Shown one piece after another: positions 22,236 to 35,001 of a DNA stretch of 64,000 nt; within the stretch, counting starts at the first letter, position 1; each line of letters starts with the position of its first letter. The stretch covers positions 5,394,001 through 5,458,000 of the forward strand of contig CP085830.1 of the NCBI GenBank assembly GCA_020809705.1, given 5' to 3'. The notes below the pieces were generated by a model. It saw only the letters and a list, made by a program, of their open reading frames with translations, did not search any database and had not been told where the DNA came from. The DNA comes from Calonectria ilicicola. Lineage: Eukaryota > Ascomycota > Sordariomycetes > Hypocreales > Nectriaceae. The position numbers and the translations under genes were made by a program.

Positions 22236-24440
22236 CTAATCCAGCCTCTCGGCTTCGCCCTCATTCGCATGCAGCGGGTAAGTGCTGCGCAGGCCTTTCA
22301 TGCGACCTTGCCTGAGGCGAGACTGCCATGTTTTAAAGATGGGTGGTGGAATCCAGGTCCAGTCCAGAATTCCGGTGCGTCCAGACTCTCGAATTCTTCG
22401 GAGACTGGTGTAAACGCCGTAGATTGGCCCATCCTGATTGGCCTCTCGAACAGCTTGCCAGTCAATAAGACTGAACAAATGAGCTGTAAAGTCCAGAGAC
22501 TGCTGCGACACATAGTCCTTCATGGCTGGGATACCACTCGGGTCAAATTTTACCACTGCAATCTGATGGGAATAGGCATTGAGCATCGCTGTCGCAAGCA
22601 TGCCCTCTTCCTCGTCCGTGAGGTGGTCCGCCTCTTCAGGCATCGGTGTCATCGACACTGGCAAATTGATCTGCCGTATGGCATGACCGAGGTACGCAAT
22701 GCGGTTGCAAATACCAATAGCCGTCGTCGTTTTAACGACCAGGGTCTCATCTACCAGAGACAAGTCCGGTTCATTCAACTGGCCAGTGAGGAGAGCCTTT
22801 TTGATCAGACTGAGAGCTGCCCAGTGACTTCCCACATGTCTCATGGACGCCGTTAATCCTGCGGAACCTGCCTGTACGACATGGTCGTGTTTTTAGTACG
22901 GCTCGTTGGACAGGAATGTCTCATTGAGGTCAAATTCTCGCAGGGCCAACAGCTGCACCTTGACAAGCGTCACATCGGGCGTCGTTGGTGTTTCGCACAA
23001 AAAGCGGGCCACTCGCTCGTCATACCCCATCATGGACATGATTTGACTAAAGATGGGCCGTACTTCCAGCGGTAGGGTTGGCCGGATGTGGGCTCCGGAA
23101 CTGTCGATCCGAAGTAGACGTTGCTGCCCTAGACGCCTCATCATTTCGCGAGCGGCGGGCCGGTCTTGGCCACAAACAGCTGATACGGCCCAACCGATAC
23201 TCATCGGGAACTGGGTAAGGTCTGTGAGAAAGCCACCGAGCTGACCTGAGGCGGCATCACTGCGTCGAAGTGTATGTCCTTGCTGGAGATATTGCTCAGG
23301 GGCATAAATAAAGACATTGCCAGGAGCGACTTGTGCCACCTGGGCCCATGCCAGCTGCCGTTTGCGTTCCCACAGGCTCATTGTGAGGAGAGTGTCGACA
23401 TTCTGACTCGTGCGACTGTCGAATATTATGCGGCGACGAGTTTGTGCGGCGACAATGTGCACATAATCAGAACCGGTGATGGCCCGTGGGATCATTGTCA
23501 TAGGCGGCACATGCAGAATGCCTTTAACGGCACCACCAGGCATGATCCATTGGGACGTGTAGACACTGGGCGGAAGCTCCGCTGGCTCCCAGTCATCGGG
23601 GGTATCTGGAAGTGTTGGTGGAAACCATAGCACAATGTGCGAGGTGTCATTGGGGAGACTCTCAATGTTGGTCTCGATGGCTGCGAAGGCATCTTGGGCC
23701 GTGCCGGCGATGAGGCGGGCTTCAGGGACAGCAATCGAAGCAAGCTCAAAGAGTGTCACACAGTCGGCAGAGAGGGAGAGAGGGTGAGCACCGATGATGG
23801 CTGATACCAAAGGATGAACGGGCTCGGATGACATTGTGACTACTCTCGCAGAGGCCTCGGGGGTTTCCCTGGTCTTGCGCAAGGCCCAAATGGTGCTGGC
23901 AACCAAACTCAGGGCGAACTCGGCCGAGACATCGACACCCACGTCAAGAATGATGAAGGCACGGGGCGTCTGCCCACTGTCTCTAAACCAGTTCAAGAGC
24001 TGTTGCTTTGTGATGGTGTGGAGGTTGGAAGTGCAGTCACGGCGCCTCAGTAGGGCATCGACTTTCTCGTTAGTCGTGACATGCATCACTACCATGTCAG
24101 GAATCGACGCAAGGGCTTCTTTTATAGCGAATGGCACCCAAGTGCTCTTGCCGCTCAGTATGGGGCCTTGGATGTGGCCAAACTTGGCATCGATGGGCTC
24201 TTGGGTCATGGCCCATTTGGCGATAATATTGATGGTGTGTTGCCACTCTGGTGGCATCGTGGGGGTTGCCATGGTGTTGGAATAGGTGAATACTGACGGC
24301 GATGATGTAGTTTCGTGGTGTTTCTGAAACTTGGTAATGTGCGCAGAAGAACGTGGGAGTTTGCGATGCATTGGCTTCTGCTCCAAGCCGACAAACGCCA
24401 ACCCAGCTGTCAACTGGTCTGCCATTGTCAGCCGGTTCAT
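22236..24440 (-). pseudogene. Degenerate DEAH/RHA helicase-like protein with in-frame stop
   Basis: One reading frame of 735 codons is interrupted only by TAA at 22893-22895. The 515-residue N-terminal part has a P-loop-like GPILSGKST, followed by strands at the spacing of helicase motifs: VVMHVTT (Ia-like), FIILDVGVDV where DEAH is expected, and VVTMSSEP where SAT is expected. The C-terminal half resembles the winged-helix/HA2 end of DEAH helicases (REMMRRLGQQRLLRID, LPLEVRPIFSQIM). The canonical DEAH and SAT residues are absent, so helicase activity is doubtful even if the stop is bypassed. The stop could derive from CAA by C-to-T, as RIP would produce, and the gene lies 0.3 kb from the RIP-affected island. 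I found no phase-compatible intron to remove it. The family call is tentative. The start could also be an internal Met (MATPTMPPEW). Confidence 0.5.
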
Positions 24441-24848
24441 GGTTTTTACTACCTACTTGGTGAAGACTTTGCTGTGTACGCAGACGCTCAGATTCCACTT
24501 GTCAACACACTCGAGACACTCATCAACACCATCACCGACGCGTCATGAGCCAAGTCCCGATCCAACCAACGAGGTGACAAGACCTCCCCACCAGGGAGCC
24601 CATTAGAAATTGAGAGAGCTCCTTATAATGTTATAGTCCCTTGAGAAATCAAGTGGGTATTGTCCTTTATCAAAGTGCTTAGAACCATGCTGTGAGGTAC
24701 TAGCTTTACTTACTCTCTTAAAATTATTTTTTTAATATTTATTACTATTCTATTCTACTAAATAATTATATAAGATATTTATTTTAAAATTAAATATTTT
24801 TTTATATTTATTTTATAATTTAAATTATTTAATTTATAATAATAATAA

Positions 24849-25052
24849 TTTTATTAATTTTTAATAAATTTATTTTATTTTTATAATATATTATAAAAAG
24901 ATTCTTATTTTATTTTTAATATTTTAAAATAATATAAAATTTTAAAAAATTATAATATATTTTAAATATAATTTTATTAATTTTTAATATATATATTTTA
25001 TTTTTATAATATATTATAAAAAGAATTTTATTTTATTTTTAATAATTTAAAA
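24849..25052. repeat. AT-rich tandem units of the outer element, left side
   Basis: A unit of about 123 bp begins at 24849 and again at 24972, each starting TTTTATTAATTTTTAATA. The second unit is interrupted by the G-rich element and resumes at 25451. Related, somewhat shorter units continue at 35124, beyond the MULE. This continuity on both sides shows that the MULE and the G-rich element inserted into a pre-existing array. Confidence 0.6.
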
Positions 25053-25183
25053 TAGTGCTCTCGGAACGAGAGTTTAAGGGGCGCTAAAAAGAAGAGGTGC
25101 ATGATGATGTTTTTCCTATACTCTTGCTTAGGTAATCAGGTCATGTGACTAGCACATGGTTATTCATGTGATTTAGCTTGAGG

Positions 25184-25221
25184 CCCCCCCCCCCCGGAGG
25201 TGGGTGGGTGGGAGGGGGGGG
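25184..25221 (+). other. C12/G-run hairpin and G-quadruplex candidate
   Basis: Twelve C residues (25184-25195) are followed by GG-A-GG, then three GGG runs separated by single T residues, then A and eight G. The G side satisfies the usual four-run quadruplex pattern, and the C run can pair with the terminal G run as a hairpin. Confidence 0.75.
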
Positions 25222-25242
25222 CTAATTTGTTAGCTTATTAAG

Positions 25243-25370
25243 CCTTAGGTTCCTCTAGCCTTAGGTTCCTCTAGCCTTAGGTTCCTCTAGCCTTAGGTTC
25301 CTCTAGCTTTGGGTTCCTCTAGCTTTGGGTTCCTCTAGCTTTGGGTTCCTCTAGCTTTGGGTTCCTCTAG
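25243..25370 (+). repeat. 16-bp minisatellite, eight units in two blocks
   Basis: Four copies of CCTTAGGTTCCTCTAG (25243-25306) are followed by four copies of CTTTGGGTTCCTCTAG (25307-25370). The units differ only at the C/T and A/G positions. Each subtype is perfectly uniform within its block, so the array grew by amplifying two variants in turn. Confidence 0.9.
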
Positions 25371-25511
25371 CTTTAAGATCTCTCTTAAACTCGAGTCCGA
25401 GAGCACTTTCTGGAGCGTTTAGGAGCAGGGCGACTAATCGCTCTTTCCGCAATATAAAATTTTAAAAAAAATTTTAACTTATTTTATATATAATTTTAGG
25501 CTATGTGTATC

Positions 25512-25911
25512 TGTTATGACCCGGACACCTAAAAGCGGTGACCACAGGCAGAACCCCAACCAATTATGGCAAGACTACCTTAGATCTATATGACTAACTA
25601 ATAAGAATAAAGTTGAATAGCCCCTATTTAATATCACTAAAGATTATAGCAAATATTATCAAATTAACTTTATTTAATTATTATAATAATAGAACCTTAG
25701 ATATAGTAGTATATAGATAGATTAGATCTTATTATAAGAAATAGAATTAATTAGCTTTTAATATAACTTAATTATCTTAATTATAATTAATTATTATCTA
25801 ATATAATACTTCTATTATTTTATTTTATTATAATATATTTAATTATTTTATTAATAATAAACCCTTTATTTTAATTAATTTATTAAATTAAGAATTAATT
25901 AAATTATTATA
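25512..25911 (+). repeat. Left LTR of the gypsy element
   Basis: 400 bp, collinear with 32004-32403. The first 70 bases keep many C and G residues (TGTTATGACCCGGACACC) while the rest is almost pure A/T. Differences from the right LTR are essentially C-to-T and G-to-A. Confidence 0.9.
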
Positions 25912-26813
25912 TATTAAAAGCTTTTATTTAATTAATTATTTATATTAATAATTAAATAATAATAATATTTAAAAAGAACCTTATTACTATTACTTCTTCT
26001 AATAATATTAAGTTAACTACAGAACTATAGTAAGTTAAGAAGAAATTTATAAATATATAAGTATAATTTAAAGTAGAAAAAGCTGGAACTACTATAATTG
26101 AAGGAAATAAGGGTAAAGATATTAGTGAAATTCTGAGACCCCTAGTTCTAGAGCTTTTTTTAGAAAAGGCTACTAATATAGTCCCCTTTTTTACCTAAAT
26201 GAAAAGATACTTTTGCTTTTTTTAATATAATTTGTAATCTTTGAAGCCTAAGTATTATATATTAAAACCCTCTTTTAAAGGGATATAGAAGTATGGTTTA
26301 AATCTATTATAAGAGATTATTTAAAAAATAAGGATAATGTTAACTAAAATAAAGAGATCTAAGAGATATTTAAAAATTAAGAATATTTTAAAATTATTAT
26401 TAAAAATAATTTTAATATAATTAATATAAAATAATAAGTTATAAATTAATTATATAAATTTAAATAAATAAAATCTTATAATTAATATTTAATTAAATTT
26501 AAAAAAATTATAATATAAATAGCTTAAAATAATAATATATTAATAGAATTTTATTATAAAGGCTTAAAAAGTAAAATTAAGAATAAAATCTATAAAAAAG
26601 ATTAACTAAAGAAACTTTTAAAATATATTAAAAATATTATTAAAATTAATAAAAGATAATTTAACTAATATAAAAAATATATTTAAAATAATAAAACCTT
26701 ATATATCCTAAATAAAAAAAACCCAAAATAAGTAATAAAGTATTATATATAGGACTTATTTAGGACCAATAGAATTTAGCACTACCTAGGGTTATAATAA
26801 AAGTAAGATTATC

Positions 26814-29800
26814 TACTTTAATTGTAGAAAGAAAAAATATAAATCCTTCGAATACTACTTCTTGAAAATAGAAAATCAGTTTAAATCTATATTAGAAGGA
26901 TAGAAATAATTTAATACTATAAAAATTTAATAAACCCTAGTATTAAAAGGAAAAGAGAATATTATAGGAAAAATTATTTTTATTATTATTAAGAAATATA
27001 AATTAATTATTATAATTAAATAATATATAGAAAATTATAAATTATATAAGGTAAAACTTACCTTACAATAAGAAATTAATAAAACTATCTAAAAAGTATA
27101 ATTAATCTAATAAGAAGGCTAATTCTACTTTCCCTATAAATGATTAGAATAAGCTAAGAAGATAGGAATCTCTATATTTATTCTAGATATATATATTAAT
27201 AAAGTATTAATATGGTAGGATATTTGTATTTATAATAAAAATAAAAATAGGAAATAGATAATTAGTATTAAAAGAATGGCTTAATAAGTTAGAGAACCCT
27301 TATAGGATAAAGATAAAGTCTTTCTATTTATATAAAGTAAATGGTAATTAGGAAACCATAACCCTTAATCTATCTAATATAAGGAGGATGATCTTAGATT
27401 AAATATAGTATATAAAGAATATAAGAATATTTTATAAATAAGCTACTATAATTATAATTATTTTTAATATATAGAATAAAAGTAGTATATAATATACTTT
27501 CTTATTAAGATAGAAGATATAGTTATCTATTATACTTATAGAAAATACTTTAACTAATATAAAGTAATAGAAAAAAACCTCTATTATTAATTTATTATAT
27601 TGGAATTAGGTGAGCCTAAGTTCCCTGATTGTAGTGAGTTACTCTAGAATGAATGTTAAGATTTTAAATGTAATATTTATATAATAAATAAAGTAATAGC
27701 CTAGTATTGAATAAAACTAAAAAATGAATAAAGCCTCTTATAGAAAAATAGTAAGAGCAATTAGGGCAATAATCCTTAGAGTTATTAAAAGAACTTCTTA
27801 AAAAAGCTTTATACTTTATAATTAAAGAGTAACCTTAATAATAATTAGAAATAAAAATAAGAATTAAAGGGAAATAATATAATACTATAGTAAATAATAG
27901 AGCTAAATAAAATTATATTAATCCTTAAATAATTAATCAACTCTAGCTACTATAAATAATAAAAGTTAACCTATATAAAATTATTAATATAAAAGGAACC
28001 TCTTTTAATTATAATAATAATATTATAAATAAAAAGATTAATTATTTAAAAGTCTTTATTAAAGGAAAAAATTAAAAAGTAATTTTTAATATTATTAATA
28101 TTAAATAGTATAATCTAATTTTAGGGTATTTATAGTTATACTAATATAATCTTGATATTTACTAGTGTATTAACTAGGTGTAAATACTTAAGGAGTATAA
28201 TATAGCTAGTAATATTTCTATAAACCATAATAAAAGATCTTAAACTTCTAGCCCTAATTAAATAAGAGATATAAGTAAAGGAGAATCTTTATTATTTAAA
28301 GGAACTAAATATAAGTATAAGAATGGTTAAAAAAATAAAAATAATAAATAATTATTTACTTTAGAGTATAATTTTAGTAAATTAATAAAAGCTTTAAAAA
28401 ATAAAAGCTAAAGTAGAAATAAATAAATTATATAATATACCTTTATAATATTAAATTTATAAAAAACTCTTTATAGAAGAACTAGATACTAGATTACCTA
28501 AGTTTAGCTAGTAGGATTATAAAATTATTCTTAAAGATAGATCTAATACCTAATTTTACCTTATTTATAATCTTAACTAAATTAAGCTTAATATCTTAAA
28601 GGAATATATCTAAGATATATTTAAAAAGGGATATATTTGTATTTTAAACTCTAAAGCCGGTTACCTTATTATATTTGTGCCTAAGAAAAATAGGAAGCTA
28701 TACCTTATTATAGATTACTAATAGCTTAATAATATTATTATTAAGGATTATACTCTATTATTATTAATTAATAAAATAAAGGATTGCCTTCATGGAGCTA
28801 ATATCTTTACTACACTAGATCTTAAAGAAATATATAATCTTATTTATATTAAAGAAGAATATAAATAAAAAACTACTTTCTAAATTAAATTTAAACTATT
28901 TAAATATCTAGTTATACCTTTTGGACTTATAAATACACTAGCATCATTCTAATAAATAATAACCAATATATTATAAAAATACTTAAATATCTTTATTATT
29001 TATTATCTAAATAATATCCTTATTTTCTTTAAAAATAAAAAAGAATATAAAAAATATATTTATAAGATCTTAAAAGCTCTTTAAGATATTAAACTTCTAA
29101 TTAAATTAAAAAAAGTAAATTCTATATTTAAGAAGTAGAATTTCTAGGATATATTATTAGCTCTAATAAAATTTGTATAGATCTAAAGAAAGTTATTATA
29201 ATAAAAGATTAGAAGGAATTTATTAATATAAAGGAAGTATAAGCCTTCCTTAGATTTATTAATTATTATTGAAGATTTATTAAGGGATTTAGTAAAATTA
29301 CCTTAGATATAATAGAACTAATTAAGAAAGAAATTATCTTTTAATAAGGAAATAAAGTATAATAATTATTTAAAGCTATAAGAAATGTTATTTTAGAAGA
29401 ATCTATTCTTATAATATTTAACCTTAATAAGCCTATAGAGCTAGAAACTAATATATTAGATTTTACCTTAGGGGCCTAGATCGGATAATAAGATAAAAAG
29501 GAAACCTACATCTTATAACATTCTACTTATATAAATTATATAGCCTTAAGCTAAATTACTCTATCTATAATAAAGAATTCCTTATTATTATTAATACTTT
29601 TAAAGAATTCTAATAATACCTTTTAAAAAGCAATTATAAAATTATAATATATACTAATTATAAAAATATTACCTACTTCACAACCACTTAAAAACTTAAT
29701 GAAAGGTAATTATAATATATAAAATATCTATTCGAATTTGATTATTAAATCATTCATATTAAAAGAATTAAAAATAGCTATACTAATATAATCAGCTGCT

Positions 29801-31330
29801 AATCTAACTATAATATAAAAAAACTAAAAATATAGGAAAAACTATTAATCTATAATACTAATAAAGAACTAGAATAAGCTTTAATTAATAGAATAATAAT
29901 AGAAATAAAGAAAATAATCATTACTATAAGAATAAGAGGATTACTACATATAACTAGAATTATTATTATAGAAATACTAATATAATAAGTGGAATAAGGC
30001 AATCTACTACTAAGGAAAATTAAAAAATATAATCTAATATTTTTAAAAGAAGAAAAAATAGATTATTTACAAATATTAGAGGAATATTAAATAGAGTTAA
30101 TAAAAAATATTCATAAATATCCCTTATATAGCTATAAAGGTATTAATAAAACCCTTAAATAAGTTAAATAAATATTTTCCTTTAATAAAATAAAAAAAAA
30201 GTTGAACAAGTATATAAGGAATATAGCCTATATTAATACTCTAAAAAACCAAGATATAAACTATATAGATTATTATAACTATTCCTTATTATATAATGAT
30301 TATAAGACTTAATTATAATAGACTTTATTATTAACCTCCTTTTATTAATAAACCCTATTATAAAAGTATATTATAATAGTATTTTTATTATTATTAATTA
30401 TTTTATAAAAGTAGTATATTATCTTCCCTATAATAAAGTAATAAAAGAAGAATAATTTATTTATCTTTTCTTTTAAAATATAATTATTATATATAAATTA
30501 TTAATTAAAATTATTTTAAATAAAGAATAATTATTTATATTTAAATTTTAGTAAAGCTTAATATTCTTAATAGGATTAAATTATAAATTAAGTATAGCCT
30601 TCCACCCCTAAATAGATAGATAAATTAAATATTAAAATTAAAAAATTAAGTAATATTTATAATATTATATTAATTATAAATAAACTAATTAAGTAAAAAA
30701 GTTATTTATTATATAATTAGTATATAATATATTCTATAATTATAGTATTAAGATAATACTAGTAAAAGTTAATTTTAGCTTTATACTAAATACTTACTAA
30801 GCCCTTTTAAAAAGTATAATTTAAGTAAAAGTTATAATTAAATTAAATAATTTAAAAAAATTATATAAAGAAATAAAAATAGAACTTAAATTTATTTATA
30901 ATATAATAAAAAAATATTATAATTTAAAAAAGCTAAAAGAATTATCTTTCTTAAAGGAAGATATAGTTTACTTAATAATAAAAAATCTTATAATAAAAAA
31001 ATAAAATAAAAAAATTAACTTTATATAAATTAAGCTATACCTAATTAAAAAAAATATTAAAAAACAATTATAAACTTAATCTCTTAAATAATATTAAGAT
31101 CTACCCTATCTTCTATATCTTACTATTAGAACTAGATAAGGGTATCTAGGTAAACATAGGACCTAAGTACAAACTATAAATAGAAAATCTAAAAGATTAA
31201 TAGGAAGTTAAAAAAATCCTATAAAGAAGAGAAGAGGATAGAAAATTTAAAATTAAATAGAAAGGTTATAAAGAAACAATCTAGGAATCTACTAAATACC
31301 TTATATATTATTTAAAGATATTGGAAGTAT
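26814..31330 (+). pseudogene. gag-pol relic of the gypsy element
   Basis: Domains can be followed despite stops in all frames. At 26814-26856 a CCHC knuckle survives as YFNCRKKKYKSFEY, where each lost Cys, Gly or His is one transition from the expected codon. Reverse transcriptase lies at about 28640-29120, with TTLDLK near 28810, PFGL near 28917 and YLNNIL (active-site YLDD with both Asp codons changed by G-to-A) near 29012. An RNase H-like block lies at 29445-29620, an integrase zinc-finger-like block near 30100-30160, and a chromodomain-like end near 31200-31330. The element is inactive. Confidence 0.85.
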
Positions 31331-31987
31331 TTTTTAAAATTAATATAAAGGAAATTAAGTAAACCGCTCTAATTGATAACCCTATGATCCTTAAGTAATT
31401 GTATCTTTAATAATATTAATGCCTTAGTATATTTTTTTTTCTAATTTATTTAAATCCTTATAATCTTAAGAAATTATTTTCTTTATTTTTTTATATAAAT
31501 AATGCTTTTAAGTGTATAAGTATTATAATTAAGCTAGAGTATTTATTAAATCTACCTTAGCCTTTTTCTTCTTCCTATTAATCCAATCCTTCTTATAAGA
31601 AATCTACTTAATTAAAAAGAAAATAAGTATATAAAAGTAAAAGAAAAAATATACTTATAAGCTTAAGTAGAAATACCTTTAAAATTATAGTTAAAATATT
31701 TATTCCTTATATAAAATTTATAATAGTTTTTTTCTTAATTATAATATAAAATAGCTATTTAGTATAAAAATAAGTTAAATAATAAGGTATTTTAAAATTA
31801 AATTTATTAATTAATTTAATAATATCCTTTTAATAAGCTTTAATTACCTTAGGATAAAGTACAACCTTAGTAATATAACCTAATATCCTATTAATATTTA
31901 AACTATAAAAAGATAAAAGAGAAAGAAATATATAATAATTATAAGTAAGGAAACTAGCTTATTTATTTAGCCTTAGGATAAGATTAA

Positions 31988-32003
31988 TAAGAGGGGAGTA
32001 TTA
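31988..32003 (+). other. Polypurine tract before the right LTR
   Basis: The run TAAGAGGGGAGTAT just before the right LTR start matches the expected plus-strand priming site of an LTR retrotransposon in position and composition. Confidence 0.6.
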
Positions 32004-32403
32004 TATTATAACCCAGATATCTAAAAGTAGTAATTATAGGTAGAACCCTAATTAATTATAGTAAGATTACCCTAGACTTATATAACTAATTAATAAAAGT
32101 AAAGTTAAATAGCCTTTATTTAATATTATTAAAGATTATAATAAATATTATTAAATTAACTTTATTTAATTATTATAATAATAGAACCTTAGATATAACA
32201 ATATATAAATAGATTAGATCCTACTATAAAAAATAGAATTAATTAGCTTTTAATATAACTTAATTACCTTAATTACAATTGACTATTACCTAATATAACA
32301 CTTCCATTACTCTATTTTACTATAACACACCTAACCATCCTGCTAACAATAAACCCTTCATTCTGATTGGTTTATCAAATTGGGAATTGACCAGACCGTT
32401 ACA
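32004..32403 (+). repeat. Right LTR of the gypsy element
   Basis: 400 bp, collinear with the left LTR. Its 5' part is heavily mutated to A/T, but the last 120 bases keep C and G (ending GACCGTTACA). The preserved part is opposite to that of the left copy. Confidence 0.9.
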
Positions 32404-34641
32404 GTATCAAGCCCTCAACTCTGTGTATCAAGCAGCCAAATTGTGGCTGATTGTGGTACAATATCCTTCCACCTCTGAGACCGGTATTTTAGCTGTGAAA
32501 TTAAGTGGAATTTGGTAAGGTTGTGTTATGGTTTGATTTATATTGTGTTTTTGGTTAAAGTGTTAAGTATATTAATTGAAGTTATTATAATATAAGGAAA
32601 TATACTTATAATTTATTATTAATTAATATTTAAAAGATATTTTTAATATTTATAATTAATTTATTTATTTTATTTTTAAATTTAATTATAATATTATTAT
32701 TTTAGTTATTAGGTTTTAGTATTATAATTATAATTTTATATTATTATTATTATAATTATAATATCTTTATAATTTTATTATTATTATTATTATTTTTATT
32801 AATATTCTTACTTTTAATATTATTAATATTATTAAAATCCTCTTCCTAGGCTAGTATATATTAGTATAATCTCTATATTATAGTCTCTAGCTTGTAGGCA
32901 TCACCAGCCTTAAGCTACTGTAGTTTAAGTAAGGTGGATAATAATAATATATAGTTAATAATAGTAGGAGCTGTTGAAGGCGGCGGCATTATGGGCTCTG
33001 TTGGTATTGTGCGTGATTTTATCCTCTTTAAAGCCTGTGGCGGCATAACAGCCTCTGTAGCTTTAAAGGTAATGGCGAGGTTAGCTGTATAGGGGTCCCT
33101 TTTGGCCTGGTTAATAGGGCCTTCTTTCTCAAGACCAATACTCTTCTTTAGCCTGTTTTTTCCTTGTATAATAAGAGGATTAAGGGGTATAGATGAAGGT
33201 GATGTGTTAGGCTTAGGCCTGTTGTGCTTCTAGTGCTAGAAAACATTAACCTTATTAAGCTTAATAGGCTTGTTATATACTAGCTTTCTTTAAATAAGGT
33301 AATGGTAAGGTAGCCTATGAATAGTCTGTATTGTGTATGGTAGGCATGGGTTGGTTGGGGGCTTCTTAAGGTTGTGATTGAGGCTTTTTTATTTTTTAGT
33401 AATAAAAGATAATATTTTAGGGGATATTTGGTTGTAGATAGGGATATAAAGAAGCTATAATGTATAGGTCAGTACCTTATTTTTTCTTTGCATTTGCTTA
33501 GAAAGAATGTTAGCCTCCTGGTTATTCTAAAATAATATTAATTTCTAGAAAACTATTACTAGGTCTTCTATATTAGTTTAAATGATCCTCTTTATTATTA
33601 TATAAAAGGACTTAATTAAGGAGGTTGTTGAGTAATTATAATAATAGTAATAGTTAATATAGTATTAGATGATTTTCTTTTTTTATAGATAAATCTATAT
33701 TTTAAAGGTATAATTAATGGCTTTAGAGGGGAAAAGTGTATTATTTTTGAAGATTATAAGGTTATTGCTAAAATCCTTAAATGTAGGGCTATTTATAAGG
33801 TTATTTTAATGCTGGAGGAACTCTTGAAAGGCAGGGGCTCGCTGTATACGACCAGTAATCGGATCCTTTATGCTTTTTAGGAAAAAATGCTTGTATTTTA
33901 CTAATATGTTTATATTTATATATTAATAGTAAAGTAAATGAGGTATAGTATAAAGAGTAATATGGTTATTAATAGCCTTTATAAGGGCAAGCTTATAATC
34001 AGTTATAATGATCTTTGGTGTTGGAAGACTGTAATCCTCTAATAGGTGAAGCAATTGGCTTAGGGCCTAGGTATATTATGCCTCTATTTTGCCATTTATA
34101 AAGGTAATTGCAACCTAAAAGCCCTAATAAGTAAAGGTTATTCTATATATATTAAATAAAGGTATATTAAATCGATTAATTTTATATATATTATTATAAA
34201 GGATTATATTAAGAGAATTAGAATAAAGTTTAATATTTAAAAGGGAGGTAATAAAGAGATATAGAATATACCCATTTTTATCATAAAGATCATAATAAAA
34301 AAGTCTCCTTTCTTTAGTTAATCAATTAACTACTTTATTAGTATTCTACCTATTAGCTTAAAATAGCAGTAATAGTATAGAAGATTATTTATATTATCTT
34401 TAATAATCATTCAAATATCAGGATTATTATTAGTATGTAATTAGGTAAGAATTTAAATAAGGTAAATACTAATATTTTATTAGAATATAATATTAATCTT
34501 ACACTTTTAAATGCCCTTATTCTAATACTATAAAAATATATTAACCTTAAATAAATTATAATTATATATATTAAACCAATTATCCTATATATATTAAATA
34601 TACTAATATTGGTTAGGCTGCTTTTATAATACCAAGTGATA

Positions 34642-35001
34642 TTAGCATATAGTTATTTGGGAGCTGGTTTTTTGCTTCTTTGACTTGTATGTTAATTTGG
34701 ATAATTGGTCTCTGTAAGGGTGGCCTTTATTGTAGCGAAGTGTTATATGTGTTAGATTGGCGGCTGAAGATTTCTTATAGTGAATGATAAGACTATAACC
34801 TCTATCTTTAGTGATTGTATTGGTGGTTTGTTGAGCTTCCTCAAAAGAAGGAAATGTTAGTTTGAAAAGAGCTTTTATTGTGATGTGTGTGTTGTGGGTA
34901 GTTAGGGTAATGTGTGTGTATAGGTGATGTATGTGTGGCCGGTTGTAATAATAGATGTAGGCAGTATGTAAAGTAGGGTGTGTTAGAAAGGGATATAACA
35001 T
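34642..35001 (-). pseudogene. MULE transposase N-terminal fragment
   Basis: A 119-codon frame encodes the FAR1-like N-terminal part of a MULE transposase (SFEEAQQTTNTITKDRGYS, then YNKGHPYRDQ where a Cys-containing strand is usual). It is the longest surviving frame of the element; downstream codons towards 33000 are full of stops. Its openness is chance survival, not a functional gene. Confidence 0.7.

Larger units (their letters stand above)
25053..25408. mobile_element. Small G-rich element with terminal inverted repeats (MITE-like)
   Basis: The left end AGTGCTCTCGGAACGAG and the inverted right end AGTGCTCTCGGACTCGAG continue into TTTAAG on both sides, giving imperfect inverted repeats of about 24 bp about 356 bp apart. 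Between them lie a C/G-run hairpin and a 16-bp minisatellite. It has no coding capacity. Non-AT-rich sequence continues to about 25450, so the true right end may lie there. I found no clear target duplication. Confidence 0.55.
25512..32403 (+). mobile_element. RIP-mutated Ty3/gypsy LTR retrotransposon (6892 bp)
   Basis: Two 400-bp LTRs (25512-25911 and 32004-32403) flank a degraded gag-pol. GTATC at 25507-25511 and 32404-32408 is a perfect 5-bp target duplication, and the LTRs start TG (TA in the mutated right copy) and end CA (TA in the mutated left copy). A purine tract, GAGGGGAGTA, precedes the right LTR. The order zinc knuckle, reverse transcriptase, RNase H, integrase, chromodomain-like end is that of chromoviral gypsy elements. 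It was inserted into the terminal repeat of the MULE, so it is younger. No frame is intact. Confidence 0.92.

Noticed and set aside
25243..25370. CCTTAGG repeats as a telomere-related array
   Set aside because: The unit is 16 bp and does not contain tandem TTAGGG; it is a minisatellite inside a small element.
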